Of a stretch of 49,913 nt of DNA, positions 1-7,854 are shown one piece after another; within the stretch, counting starts at the first letter, position 1; the number at the start of each line of letters is the position of its first letter. A program made the translations under genes and the position numbers. The notes under the pieces are model-generated. The model was not told the origin of the DNA, made no database searches, and was given only the letters and a program-made list of their open reading frames with translations. The DNA is taken from positions 1 to 49,913 of the forward strand of contig DASCMO010000019.1 of NCBI GenBank assembly GCA_036010965.1. The letters run 5' to 3'. The DNA is from GCA-2686265 sp036010965 (lineage in GTDB: Bacteria > Planctomycetota > UBA1135 > GCA-002686595).

Positions 1-1209
1 CGGCCCGACCATGTGGTCGAGGTCCAGGCCACGGGGGCGACCACGGGCACGATCGTCTGGGAGTGGCACATCTGGGATCACCTGATCCAGGATTTCGATC
101 CGACCCAGAACAACTACGGCGTGGTCTCCGACCACCCCGAACTGCTCGACATCAACTTTCCGCCGCACGTCGCCAACCAGGGCGACTGGATGCACGTCAA
201 CGCGATCGACTACAACGCCGCCCTCGACCAGATCATCATCAGCTCCCACAACACCGACGAGGTCTACGTCATCGACCACAGCACGACGAGCGCTGAGGCG
301 GCGGGCCACACCGGCGGCAACAGCGGCATGGGCGGGGACATCCTCTACCGCTGGGGGAACCCGCAGGCCTACGACTCTGGCACCGTCGCCGATCAGCAGC
401 TGTTCGGCCAGCACGACGTCCAGTGGATCGAGGAAGGCCGGCCCGGCGCGGGGAACCTGTTGATCTTCAACAACGGCACCGACCGGCCCGGTGGGCCCTT
501 CTCCTCGGTGGACGAGATCACGACGCCGGTGGATGCGGCGGGGGGCTACCCGCAGAACGCCGGCGGCACCTTCGATCCCCCCGCGGCGAGCTGGAGCTAC
601 GTGGCGCCGACTCCTTCCGACTTCTACTCGGGGTTCATCTCGGGCGCCCAGCGTCAGCCCAACGGGAACACCCTGGTCTGCAGCGGAGCCCAGGGCTGGT
701 TCTTCGAGGTAACCAATGGGGGGGCGATGGTCTGGGAATACGACAACATCCTGCCCAACCCCAACCAGAACAACGTCTTCCGCGTTCGTCGCTACGCGAC
801 CTGCGAGGGTGTCGCCTCGTACTGCTCGACTGCGCCAAACTCCAGCGGCTCGGGCGCCGTGATGGGCTGGAGCGGGACGACGAGCATCGCTGCCAACGAC
901 TTCGTGCTCACGGTCACCGCGGCCTCCACCGGCATGCCGGGAATCTTCTACTTCGGCCCGAACCAGATTCAGGTGCCCTTCGGCGACGGCTTCCGCTGCG
1001 TCGGAGGCTCGGTCTTGCGCCTGCCTGTGGTCGTCACCGACGCCTTCGGCGACGCGAGCTTCGCCCTCGACTTCACCGATCCCGGCCAGTCCTCGAGCGT
1101 GATCGCTGATGGCGACACCTGGAACTTCCAGTTCTGGTTCCGCGATCCCGCCTTCGGCGGCGCGACCTTCAATCTGAGCGACGCCCTGGAGGTCCCGTTC
1201 TGCGAGTAG
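1..1209 (+). CDS. Arylsulfotransferase (ASST)-family secreted protein, 5' truncated
   Basis: The frame is open from base 1, so the true start and any signal peptide lie outside the window. Residues visible near the left edge (GTIVWEWHIWDHL, then HVNAIDY and IIISSHNTDEVYVID) are typical of the ASST/aryl-sulfate sulfotransferase beta-propeller, where Trp- and His-rich blade motifs surround the active site. After the propeller comes a C-terminal domain of about 115 residues with the pattern CVGG...RLP...FQFWFRDP...FNLSDAL. I associate this domain with secreted proteins of Planctomycetota, where it sits at the C-terminus of unrelated enzymes. The likely place of action is the envelope or outside the cell. 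The sulfotransferase reaction is not assured, because bacterial ASST-like proteins include many of unknown substrate. The stop TAG is followed by 138 bases before phoB. Confidence 0.72.
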   Translation, partial: RPDHVVEVQATGATTGTIVWEWHIWDHLIQDFDPTQNNYGVVSDHPELLDINFPPHVANQGDWMHVNAIDYNAALDQIIISSHNTDEVYVIDHSTTSAEAAGHTGGNSGMGGDILYRWGNPQAYDSGTVADQQLFGQHDVQWIEEGRPGAGNLLIFNNGTDRPGGPFSSVDEITTPVDAAGGYPQNAGGTFDPPAASWSYVAPTPSDFYSGFISGAQRQPNGNTLVCSGAQGWFFEVTNGGAMVWEYDNILPNPNQNNVFRVRRYATCEGVASYCSTAPNSSGSGAVMGWSGTTSIAANDFVLTVTAASTGMPGIFYFGPNQIQVPFGDGFRCVGGSVLRLPVVVTDAFGDASFALDFTDPGQSSSVIADGDTWNFQFWFRDPAFGGATFNLSDALEVPFCE

Positions 1210-1334
1210 GCCTGCCCGGCGAGTGACCTGTTCGAGGACTTTTCTGGCCGGCGCCCAACGGATCAGGGGCCCGGTTCGTGCCGCAGTGGGAGACCGAGTT
1301 CCCGCTGGTGCGCGCTTCCTGCGCTCCGCCCCCG

Positions 1335-1340
1335 TATCCT
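1335..1340 (+). promoter_or_regulatory. Putative -10 element (TATCCT) of phoB, near-leaderless
   Basis: TATCCT ends 7 nt before the phoB ATG and no Shine-Dalgarno sequence is visible. A start site 6-7 nt after the element would fall on or next to the ATG. The same arrangement recurs at other genes in the window. No convincing -35 box or Pho box is seen here. Confidence 0.4.
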
Positions 1341-1347
1341 TCTCTCC

Positions 1348-2046
1348 ATGGGTGCTCGGCGGCTGCTGGTGGTCGAGGATGATCCGGACCTGCGCGAGGT
1401 CCTCGTGGAGTTCTTGCGCCGTGAGGGCTACGAGGTGTCGTGCGCCGAGGACGGGGAGCAGGGGCTCGAGTTGATCCGCAAGGAGCGACCGGATCTCGTC
1501 TGCTTGGACGTGATGATGCCGGGCATCGACGGCATCGAGGTCTGCCGCCGCCTGCGCGCCGACGCGGACTTCGAGGAGTTGCCGATCCTGATGCTGAGCG
1601 CGAAGAGCGACGAGTCTGACGTCGTGCTTGGGTTGGGGGTCGGCGCGGACGACTACGTCTCGAAGCCTGCGCGGCCCAAGGAACTCCACGCGCGCGTGCG
1701 GTCGCTGCTGAGGCGCAAGGACCTGCGCAGCCAGTCCTCCTCACGCGCGGTCGTGATCGTGGGCGATCTGGAAGTGGACGAGGAGCGCTTCGAGGTGCGC
1801 GCAGCGGGACGGACCGTGCGCCTGACGCCGACCGAATTCCGGATCTTGCAGGTCATGGTGCGCCGTCCGGGCCGCGTGTACCGCCGCCAGGACCTGCTCG
1901 AACTCGCGACCCCCGGTGGAGGATTCGTGGAGGAGCGGACCATCGATGTGCACATGCGCGCGATCCGCGCCAAGCTCGGCAGTCACGCGGACTGCGTCGA
2001 GACCGTGCGCGGCATCGGCTACCGCTTTCGGGACGAGACGAAATGA
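1348..2046 (+). CDS. phoB: Phosphate regulon response regulator PhoB (OmpR family)
   Basis: A 232-residue two-domain response regulator. The receiver domain (about residues 5-120) has the acidic pair in VVEDDPD, the phospho-acceptor Asp54 in VCLDVMMPG, and the conserved Lys in DDYVSKP. The C-terminal half is an OmpR/PhoB winged helix (about 133-230) with LTPTEFRIL, RRPGRVYRRQDLL, RTIDVHMRAIRAKLG and VRGIGYRF. It should bind direct-repeat Pho boxes when phosphorylated under phosphate limitation. The stop overlaps the start of the partner kinase (ATGA), and the pst transport operon follows, which fixes the identity as PhoB rather than another OmpR-type regulator. The ATG at 1348 gives a standard PhoB N-terminus. 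Confidence 0.93.
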   Translation: MGARRLLVVEDDPDLREVLVEFLRREGYEVSCAEDGEQGLELIRKERPDLVCLDVMMPGIDGIEVCRRLRADADFEELPILMLSAKSDESDVVLGLGVGADDYVSKPARPKELHARVRSLLRRKDLRSQSSSRAVVIVGDLEVDEERFEVRAAGRTVRLTPTEFRILQVMVRRPGRVYRRQDLLELATPGGGFVEERTIDVHMRAIRAKLGSHADCVETVRGIGYRFRDETK

Positions 2047-3179
2047 CCTGGGAGTGGGGGCTGCTCCTCTTCCTGATCGGCTGCGGCTGCGGATGGGCCG
2101 CGCGCGCCGCGCGCCGCGACGGAGTTCGGTCGGGCGCCGACCCGGCGTCGATCGCGTGCGCCTTCGAGCACTTGCAGGAGGGTGTCCTCGTACTGGACGG
2201 CCAGGAGCGAGTTGTGTCCATGAACGAGGCTGCCCGAGGGCTGGTGGTGGCCGTCGCTCTCAGTGAGGCGGACCTCCCCGCTGACCTGGAGCGGGTGGTC
2301 GGCACGGAACTGGCCGTCGCCGTCCGGTCCGTCGGCGACAGGACGGCCCGCAACGCCGTCGAACTGGGCAAGGGAGCGGCGGCGCGCACCATTGCCCTGA
2401 CCGTCGGCCCCGCGGGACGCGGGCGGCGCTTCGTCGTGCTCGAGGACCTGAGCGGCATCGCCGAGGTGGATCGGCGGCGCCGCGACTTCGTCGCCAACGC
2501 CTCGCACGAGCTCCAGACACCGATCGCGGCCCTGATGGGGATGCTCGAGCTGATGGAGGACGCCGACGGCGACTACCGCAACGACCTCATGCGCCGTTCG
2601 CGAAAGAAGGCCGAGGCGCTCTCGGTCCTGACACGCGACCTGATAGGGCTGGCGCGCGCCGATGATTTCGGGTGGCAGGCGCCGAGGGTGCCCGTGAACC
2701 TCGCCCGGGTCTGCGAGTCCGTTGTCGAGCGACACGCGGACGCGGCGCGGGAGAAGGGGCTGGAGCTCTCGCTCGAGCTCGCCGCGGAGGCCGAGGTCAT
2801 CGGTGACGCGACGAGCGTAGAGACCTGCATCTCTAACCTGGTGCAGAACGGAATCTCTTTCACCGACGAGGGGAGCGTCGTCGTGCGCGTGCTCTCCGGC
2901 GGCGGCGGGGCCGTGATCGAGGTCGAGGACACCGGGAGCGGGATCGATCCCTCGATCATGCCCCGCATCTTCGAGCGCTTCTTCCGCGGGGACCCGACCC
3001 GCAGCCGGGCCGCGGGCGGCTCGGGCCTGGGGCTGTCCATCGTCCGCAACCTGGTGCAGCGCATGGGAGGCAGGATCGCCGTGTCCAGCCGGCCCGGAGG
3101 GGGCACGCACTTCCAGGTCGAACTGCCCCCGGACCCGACCCGCCCGCTGGAAGGCGCCGGGCAGGCCTTTCAGGGCTGA
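2043..3179 (+). CDS. phoR: Phosphate regulon sensor histidine kinase PhoR
   Basis: 378 residues. One N-terminal membrane helix (GLLLFLIGCGCGW) is followed by a basic stop-transfer stretch, with no sizeable periplasmic domain. This fits PhoR, which senses phosphate through PstSCAB-PhoU rather than by direct ligand binding. A PAS-like domain follows (about 37-125, FEHLQEGVLVLDG). The HisKA helix carries the phospho-acceptor His155 in NASHELQTPIAAL. The HATPase_c domain shows the N box (NLVQNGISFT), G1 box (VEDTGSGID), F box (IFERFFRGD) and G2 box (GGSGLGLSIV). The start overlaps the phoB stop by four bases, so the pair is translationally coupled. The pst operon lies 150 bases downstream behind its own Pho box. 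Confidence 0.92.
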   Translation: MTWEWGLLLFLIGCGCGWAARAARRDGVRSGADPASIACAFEHLQEGVLVLDGQERVVSMNEAARGLVVAVALSEADLPADLERVVGTELAVAVRSVGDRTARNAVELGKGAAARTIALTVGPAGRGRRFVVLEDLSGIAEVDRRRRDFVANASHELQTPIAALMGMLELMEDADGDYRNDLMRRSRKKAEALSVLTRDLIGLARADDFGWQAPRVPVNLARVCESVVERHADAAREKGLELSLELAAEAEVIGDATSVETCISNLVQNGISFTDEGSVVVRVLSGGGGAVIEVEDTGSGIDPSIMPRIFERFFRGDPTRSRAAGGSGLGLSIVRNLVQRMGGRIAVSSRPGGGTHFQVELPPDPTRPLEGAGQAFQG

Positions 3180-3203
3180 TCCACACCGCAAGAGCGCACG
3201 CCG

Positions 3204-3221
3204 TGTTCACCGTTTCTTCAC
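3204..3221 (+). promoter_or_regulatory. Pho box (PhoB-binding direct repeat) upstream of pstS
   Basis: Two 7-mers, TGTTCAC (3204-3210) and TCTTCAC (3215-3221), are separated by 4 bases. This is the 7-4-7 arrangement of the PhoB site, whose Escherichia coli half-site is CTGTCAT. A weaker third unit, AGCGCAC (3193-3199), sits in phase 11 bases upstream. A -10-like TATCCT (3233-3238) begins 11 bases after the second repeat, the spacing used when PhoB replaces the -35 contact. The site lies between phoR and pstS, so PhoB probably activates the pst operon from here. Confidence 0.7.
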
Positions 3222-3232
3222 AGAACGGAGCC

Positions 3233-3238
3233 TATCCT
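3233..3238 (+). promoter_or_regulatory. Putative -10 element of the pst operon
   Basis: TATCCT is placed 11 nt downstream of the Pho box with no -35-like hexamer at the normal distance, as at PhoB-activated promoters. It implies a leader of roughly 85-90 nt before the pstS ATG, which has its own Shine-Dalgarno sequence (GAAGGA, 3316-3321). Confidence 0.5.
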
Positions 3239-3331
3239 GCTGCCTCTCCGCGAGTGCGCGCCTGGCAAGCTCCGACCACGCGCGTACCTGGCGGCCCACC
3301 AGACGCAGCTTCGAAGAAGGAAACACCTCAG

Positions 3332-4207
3332 ATGCTCCGCACCCTCCCCTCCGCGCTCGCCCTCCTCGCTCTCACCGCAGCCTGCGGAGGCGGCGTCAAC
3401 GGCGCCTCCCGCACCCTGATCCAGAACAAGGGCTCCGACACACTGCTGAACGTTGCACAGGCCTGGGCGGAGGCCTACAGCGAGATCGCGCCCACTTGCG
3501 CCGTGGCCGTCTCCGGCGGCGGTTCCGGCACGGGCATCTCGGCCATGATCAATGGCACGGTCGACGTTGCCAACTCCAGCCGCAAGATGAAGGAGCGGGA
3601 GCTCGCGGCCGCGCGCGAGAACGGTATCTCTCCGGTCGAGTTCGTCGTCGGTTTCGACGCCCTCGCGATCTACGTCCACGCCGACAACCCGATCGAGTCG
3701 ATCACCCTCGAGCAGCTGGCCGGCATCTACGGCGACGGCGGCGCGATCGAGCGCTGGAGCCAGATGGGTGTGACGATGGCGGAGGGGGGCAGGGACGAGA
3801 TCGTGCGCGTGAGCCGTCAGAACAACTCGGGGACCTTCATCTATTTCCGCGAGGCCGTCCTGGGCAATGAGGGCAAGTACAAGCTCGGATCGCTCGACAT
3901 GCACGGCTCGAAGGACGTCGTCGATCTCGTCGAGAACACCCCCGGCGCCATCGGATTCTCGGGCCTCGCCTACGCTACCGAGCACGTCAAGCTCGTGCCG
4001 GTCGTCTCCGCGGAATCCGGCGCACCCGTTGCACCTTCGGTGGATTCGGCCGTGGATCGAACCTACCCGATCGCGCGTCCCCTGCTCATGTACACTGCCG
4101 GCCAACCAGAGGGCGTGGTCGCGGAGTACCTGGATTGGATCCTCTCGGATGAAGGCCAGCGGATCATCCTGACCAAGGGCTACGCTCCGGTCAGACCACT
4201 GAAGTGA
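3332..4207 (+). CDS. pstS: Phosphate ABC transporter substrate-binding lipoprotein PstS
   Basis: The frame is open further upstream. The ATG at 3332 is chosen because GAAGGA lies 10 nt before it and because it starts a lipoprotein signal (MLRTLPSALALLALTAACGG, lipobox LTAAC). The mature protein has PstS-family phosphate-binding features: the SDTLLNVAQAWAEAY start, the SGGGSGTGISAMINGTVDVANSSR loop region that contacts phosphate through backbone amides, an FDALAIYVH strand, a QNNSGTF motif and a C-terminal IILTKGYAPV. It captures phosphate outside the inner membrane and passes it to PstCA. It is the first gene of the pst operon, 14 bases ahead of phoU, under a Pho box. Length 291 residues, normal for the family. 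Confidence 0.93.
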   Translation: MLRTLPSALALLALTAACGGGVNGASRTLIQNKGSDTLLNVAQAWAEAYSEIAPTCAVAVSGGGSGTGISAMINGTVDVANSSRKMKERELAAARENGISPVEFVVGFDALAIYVHADNPIESITLEQLAGIYGDGGAIERWSQMGVTMAEGGRDEIVRVSRQNNSGTFIYFREAVLGNEGKYKLGSLDMHGSKDVVDLVENTPGAIGFSGLAYATEHVKLVPVVSAESGAPVAPSVDSAVDRTYPIARPLLMYTAGQPEGVVAEYLDWILSDEGQRIILTKGYAPVRPLK

Positions 4208-4221
4208 CGAGCGGGGAACAA

Positions 4222-5283
4222 ATGAGCCACTACGAAGAGCGTCTGGAGCACGACCTGAGGAAGGTCAAGAAGCGCGTGCGCGCCATGACCGAGACCGTCG
4301 TCGCGGCCGTGCGTGACTCGGTCAAGGCGGTCTTGACCACGGACGCCGAGCTGGCCACCGAGACGATCCTGGGGGACCTGCCGATCAACAGGCAATCCCG
4401 AAAGCTCGATCAGCGCTGCCATCGCTTCATCGCCCAGCACCTTCCGAGCGCCGGACACCTGCGCTTCATCTCGTCGGTCCTGCGCCTGTCGAAGACGCTG
4501 GAGCGGATCGGCGACTACGCCGAGACCATGTCGAGGGCTGCGGTACAGCTCTCCGAGCCCCCGCCCGAGACGGTCTCGCGCGACATCGAGATGATGGGCC
4601 GCCACGCTGCGCAGACCCTCGAGCGGTCCCTGGAGGCCTTCGACGAGGGCAACGTCGAGAAGGCTCGCGCCACGCGCTCGGTGGTGGGGCAATACGGCGC
4701 GACCTTCGACAAGGTCTTCTCGGACCTCGTCGCTGTGGGAAAGCGGGATGTGCTCCGGATCGAGGACCTGTTCTCGTTGATGGCCGTCCTGAACCGCCTC
4801 GAGCGAGTGCTCCACCAGGCCAAGAACATCTGCGAGCAGACCATCTTTGCGGTGACGGGCGAGGGCAAGGAGGAGAAGACCTTTGACGTCTTATTCCTCG
4901 ACGGCCGCAACGCCGGTGCGAGCGTCCTGGCGGAGCACTACTGCCGCAAGGCGTATCCCGAGAGCGGGACCTTCGAGAGCGCCGGGTGGGCCGCGGAGAA
5001 CGCCCCCGACCAGGTCTTCGTGGAATTCGGTATCGGCAAGGGGCTCGACCTGCTCGGCAGCACCCCGCGCTCCTTCGGCGGCATGTCGGATCAGGTCTCG
5101 GACTTCGACCTGATCATCGATCTCGCGGGCGAGGCGCGCGAGCACATCACCAAGGTCCCGTTTCACTCCGTACTCATCCACTGGGATCTCCAGGAACGCG
5201 GCGACCCGGAAGCCGTCTACAAGCAGCTCGTGCCCCGCGTCCGCGATCTGATGGCCCTACTGCGCGGCGAAGACGACGACTGA
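4222..5283 (+). CDS. phoU: PhoU fused to a degenerate LMW phosphatase/ArsC-like domain
   Basis: 353 residues from ATG 4222; an in-frame GTG at 4204 overlaps the pstS stop and is less likely. Residues 1-215 form the two PhoU three-helix repeats. The first keeps the metal-binding signature ERIGDYAE (94-101). In the second the equivalent stretch reads ERVLHQAKN and lacks the Asp. Residues 220-350 resemble low-molecular-weight protein tyrosine phosphatase/arsenate reductase: VLFLDGRNAGASVLAEHY, FESAGW, FDLIIDLAGEAREH, IHWDL. The catalytic P-loop Cys-x5-Arg is replaced by Asp227 and Ala, so no phosphatase chemistry is expected and oxyanion sensing or a protein contact is more plausible. PhoU normally signals PstB status to PhoR. 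The position in pst supports that role here. Confidence 0.85.
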   Translation: MSHYEERLEHDLRKVKKRVRAMTETVVAAVRDSVKAVLTTDAELATETILGDLPINRQSRKLDQRCHRFIAQHLPSAGHLRFISSVLRLSKTLERIGDYAETMSRAAVQLSEPPPETVSRDIEMMGRHAAQTLERSLEAFDEGNVEKARATRSVVGQYGATFDKVFSDLVAVGKRDVLRIEDLFSLMAVLNRLERVLHQAKNICEQTIFAVTGEGKEEKTFDVLFLDGRNAGASVLAEHYCRKAYPESGTFESAGWAAENAPDQVFVEFGIGKGLDLLGSTPRSFGGMSDQVSDFDLIIDLAGEAREHITKVPFHSVLIHWDLQERGDPEAVYKQLVPRVRDLMALLRGEDDD

Positions 5284-5285
5284 CC

Positions 5286-6209
5286 GTGGCGCAGAACGAG
5301 GGAGGAAACGCCGGGCCGAACCATCTGGGTCGGGAGTGGTGGTGGGACAAGGTCGCCCAGGTGCTCGTGTTCCTGGGTGGCATCTCGGCCATCGTCTTCG
5401 TGATCGCGATCTTCGTCTTCGTCGCCCAACAGGGCCTGGGGTTCGCGCTCTTCGACCTGGACCTGGGTACGTTCCTGACCTCCCCGGAGTGGCGGCCGAC
5501 GAGTGAACCCGAACCCGTCTTCGGCGCCCTGGCGTTGATCGTCGGGACCGCCAGTGTGACGGGCCTGGCGATGCTGGTCTCGGTGCCCTTCTCCCTCGGC
5601 GCGGCCATCTACATCGGCGAGTTCGCCACCGGGCGCACGCGCGAGGTCCTCAAGGTGTTGGTGGAACTCCTGGCGGCGATCCCCTCGGTCGTCTGGGGCT
5701 TCATCGGGCTGATGGTCATGAGCCCGATCCTGATGGACCTGTTTGACGAGCCCGTCGGCGTGTCGGTCCTCAACGCCGGATTGATCCTGGGCCTGATGGC
5801 GGCGCCGATCATGACGACGATCGCTGAGGACGCTCTCAAGGCCGTGCCCGACGGCTTCCGCGAGGCTGCGGAGGCGATGGGGGCGACGCGCTGGCAGGTG
5901 ATCCGGCAGGTCGTGCTGCCCTCCGCCAAGAACGGCCTGGTCGCGGCCGTGCTGCTGGGCGTCGGGCGCGGTTTCGGGGAGACGATGGCCGTTCTGATGG
6001 CGTCGGGCCACTCGATCAACATGCCCACCAGCCCCCTCGATCAGGTGCGCGCACTGACGGCGACCATCGCGGCCGAGCTGGGCGAGACCGCGCGCGGCTC
6101 GGATCACTACCGCGTGCTGTTCTCGATCGGGATCCTGCTCTTCGCCGTGACCTTCATCATCAACTTGCTCGCGGACTTCTTCGTGCGCGGTAAGGGGGCG
6201 TCGAGATGA
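5286..6209 (+). CDS. pstC: Phosphate ABC transporter permease PstC
   Basis: A GTG start two bases after the phoU stop gives 307 residues. The frame extends further upstream only inside phoU. About six membrane helices are visible, the first at VAQVLVFLGGISAIVFVIAIFVFVA (read as successive parts). The cytoplasmic EAA loop, EAAEAMGATRWQVIRQVVLP, docks the ATPase. FGETMAVLMASGH is typical of PstC. It forms the transmembrane channel with PstA. Its stop overlaps the pstA ATG by four bases. Confidence 0.9.
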   Translation: MAQNEGGNAGPNHLGREWWWDKVAQVLVFLGGISAIVFVIAIFVFVAQQGLGFALFDLDLGTFLTSPEWRPTSEPEPVFGALALIVGTASVTGLAMLVSVPFSLGAAIYIGEFATGRTREVLKVLVELLAAIPSVVWGFIGLMVMSPILMDLFDEPVGVSVLNAGLILGLMAAPIMTTIAEDALKAVPDGFREAAEAMGATRWQVIRQVVLPSAKNGLVAAVLLGVGRGFGETMAVLMASGHSINMPTSPLDQVRALTATIAAELGETARGSDHYRVLFSIGILLFAVTFIINLLADFFVRGKGASR

Positions 6210-7081
6210 GTTCGTTCCGCGCCACGGACCTGGATGCTCGGAATCGTCGGCGGCAGCGCGCGTTCCAGTTGCTCTTCGGGGCGATGACCGTGCTCCTGAT
6301 CCTCCCGGTGCTGCTGATCCTCGGCATGCTGATCTGGAAGGGACACCCGGTCATCTCCACCGAGTTCTTCCTCGCCAATCCCCGTAACGGAATGACGGAA
6401 GGGGGCATCTTCCCGGCGCTGATCGGCACCCTCTATCTCGTCACCGTCGCCCTGTTCGCCTCGGTTCCGCTCGGCGTCGCGGCCGCCGTCTACCTCTCGG
6501 AATACGCCCCCGACAATCTGCTGACGCGCCTGATCAACCTCGCGATCATCAACCTCGCGGGCGTCCCCTCCATCGTCCACGCGCTCTTTGGTGTGGGGGC
6601 CTTCGTGCTCTTCTTCGAGTTCGGGACGAGCATCCTCGCCGCCAGCCTGACCCTGGCCGTGATGACCCTGCCGGTAGTGATCGTCGCCACCCGCGAATCG
6701 CTGCAGGCCGTGCCCCAGGCCTTCCGCGAGGCCAGCTGGAGCCTGGGCGCGACGCGCTGGCAGACGATCCGTCGGATCGTCCTGCCGAACTCGATCAGCG
6801 GCATCCTCACGGGCGTGATCCTCGAGGTGTCACGCACCGTCGGTGAGACGGCGCCGATCATGTTCACGGGCGCGACCTTCTATGTGGCGTTTCTGCCTTC
6901 GAGCTTGTTCGAACAGACGATGGCGATGTCCTACCACCTCTACACGATCACGACCCAGGTCCCGGGCGTACCCGAAGCGCTCCCCTACGGCGTGGCGCTG
7001 ACTCTGATCGGGATCGTGCTGCTGTTGAACTCGGTCTCGATCGCGTTCAGGATGGTCCTGCGGGGGAGGAAGAAGTGGTAG
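6206..7081 (+). CDS. pstA: Phosphate ABC transporter permease PstA
   Basis: 291 residues with six predicted membrane helices, the first at LLFGAMTVLLILPVLLILGM. The EAA loop EASWSLGATRWQTIRRIVLP is followed by VGETAPIMFTG, the PstA counterpart of the conserved segment in PstC. It pairs with PstC to carry phosphate across the inner membrane. The ATG overlaps the pstC stop, and the stop overlaps the GTG of the first pstB by seven bases, so the transporter genes are translationally coupled. Confidence 0.9.
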   Translation: MSSFRATDLDARNRRRQRAFQLLFGAMTVLLILPVLLILGMLIWKGHPVISTEFFLANPRNGMTEGGIFPALIGTLYLVTVALFASVPLGVAAAVYLSEYAPDNLLTRLINLAIINLAGVPSIVHALFGVGAFVLFFEFGTSILAASLTLAVMTLPVVIVATRESLQAVPQAFREASWSLGATRWQTIRRIVLPNSISGILTGVILEVSRTVGETAPIMFTGATFYVAFLPSSLFEQTMAMSYHLYTITTQVPGVPEALPYGVALTLIGIVLLLNSVSIAFRMVLRGRKKW

Positions 7082-7854
7082 AGAGCGAGTCGCCCGGGCA
7101 GGTGAACAAGCTCACCGTCGAGAACCTGACCATCCGCTATGGCGAGACGGTCGCGCTCAAGGACGTCAGTCTCGAGATCCGCAAGAACGAGATCTTCGGG
7201 ATCATCGGGCCCGCGAACAGCGGCAAGACCTCCTTCCTGCGTGCGATCAACCGCATGGACGAGATGACCGCAGGCATGCACGTCTCCGGTCGGGTCGCCC
7301 TGGACGGCGAGGACGTGCGCGCCTGGCGCAACGTGTATGCACTGCGGCGCAGGATCGGTGTCGTGTTTCCCCTGCCCGTGGGGTTGCCGCTGTCGGTCTT
7401 CGACAACGTCGCGCTCTCTCCGCGCCTGCGTGGGATCCGTGACCGCACCGAGCTGGAAGAAGTCGTTGAGCGCAGCCTGACTCGCGCGGCCCTCTGGGAC
7501 GAGGTCAAGGACCGCCTGCACTCCCTGGGCAGTCTGCTCTCGGGCGGACAGCAGCAGCGACTGACCATCGCGCGCGCCCTCTCCCAGGAGCCGGACCTGC
7601 TGCTGCTCGATGAGTTCTCGATCGCTGTCGATCCCGTCACGACCATGCGCATCGAGGACATCCTGAAGGAGCTGCGCGAGGAGATGACGATCGTCCTGGT
7701 GACCAACCTCGTCCAGCAGGCGCGGCGGTTGGCCGACCGCACGGCCTTCTTTCTCCAGGGTGGGCTGGTGGAGGTGGGTCTCACCAAGGATCTGTTCATG
7801 CGCCGGGTTACGGATCGGCGGACGACGGACTACCTGGAGGGGCGCTTTGGCTGA
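7075..7854 (+). CDS. pstB: PstB-like ATPase subunit 1 with intact signature but degenerate Q- and H-loops
   Basis: 259 residues, GTG start. PstB-type ABC ATPase with Walker A GPANSGKTS (45-53, the third Gly replaced by Asn48), signature LSGGQQQR (155-162, intact) and Walker B LLLLDEFS (Asp179, Glu180). Two catalytic switches differ from the family: the Q-loop, normally VFQ, reads VFP (Pro99), and the H-loop, normally VTHN, reads VTNL (Asn211). A homodimer should hydrolyse ATP poorly. It is directly followed, with an 8-base overlap, by a second pstB whose only obvious defect is its signature, so the two are best read as halves of one heterodimeric motor on PstCA. It cannot be excluded that one copy is regulatory. 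Confidence 0.88.
   Translation: MVESESPGQVNKLTVENLTIRYGETVALKDVSLEIRKNEIFGIIGPANSGKTSFLRAINRMDEMTAGMHVSGRVALDGEDVRAWRNVYALRRRIGVVFPLPVGLPLSVFDNVALSPRLRGIRDRTELEEVVERSLTRAALWDEVKDRLHSLGSLLSGGQQQRLTIARALSQEPDLLLLDEFSIAVDPVTTMRIEDILKELREEMTIVLVTNLVQQARRLADRTAFFLQGGLVEVGLTKDLFMRRVTDRRTTDYLEGRFG

Noticed and set aside
3180..3331. Start of pstS at the GTG near 3203
   Set aside because: It would place 43 non-lipoprotein residues before the lipobox signal and would overlap the Pho box.
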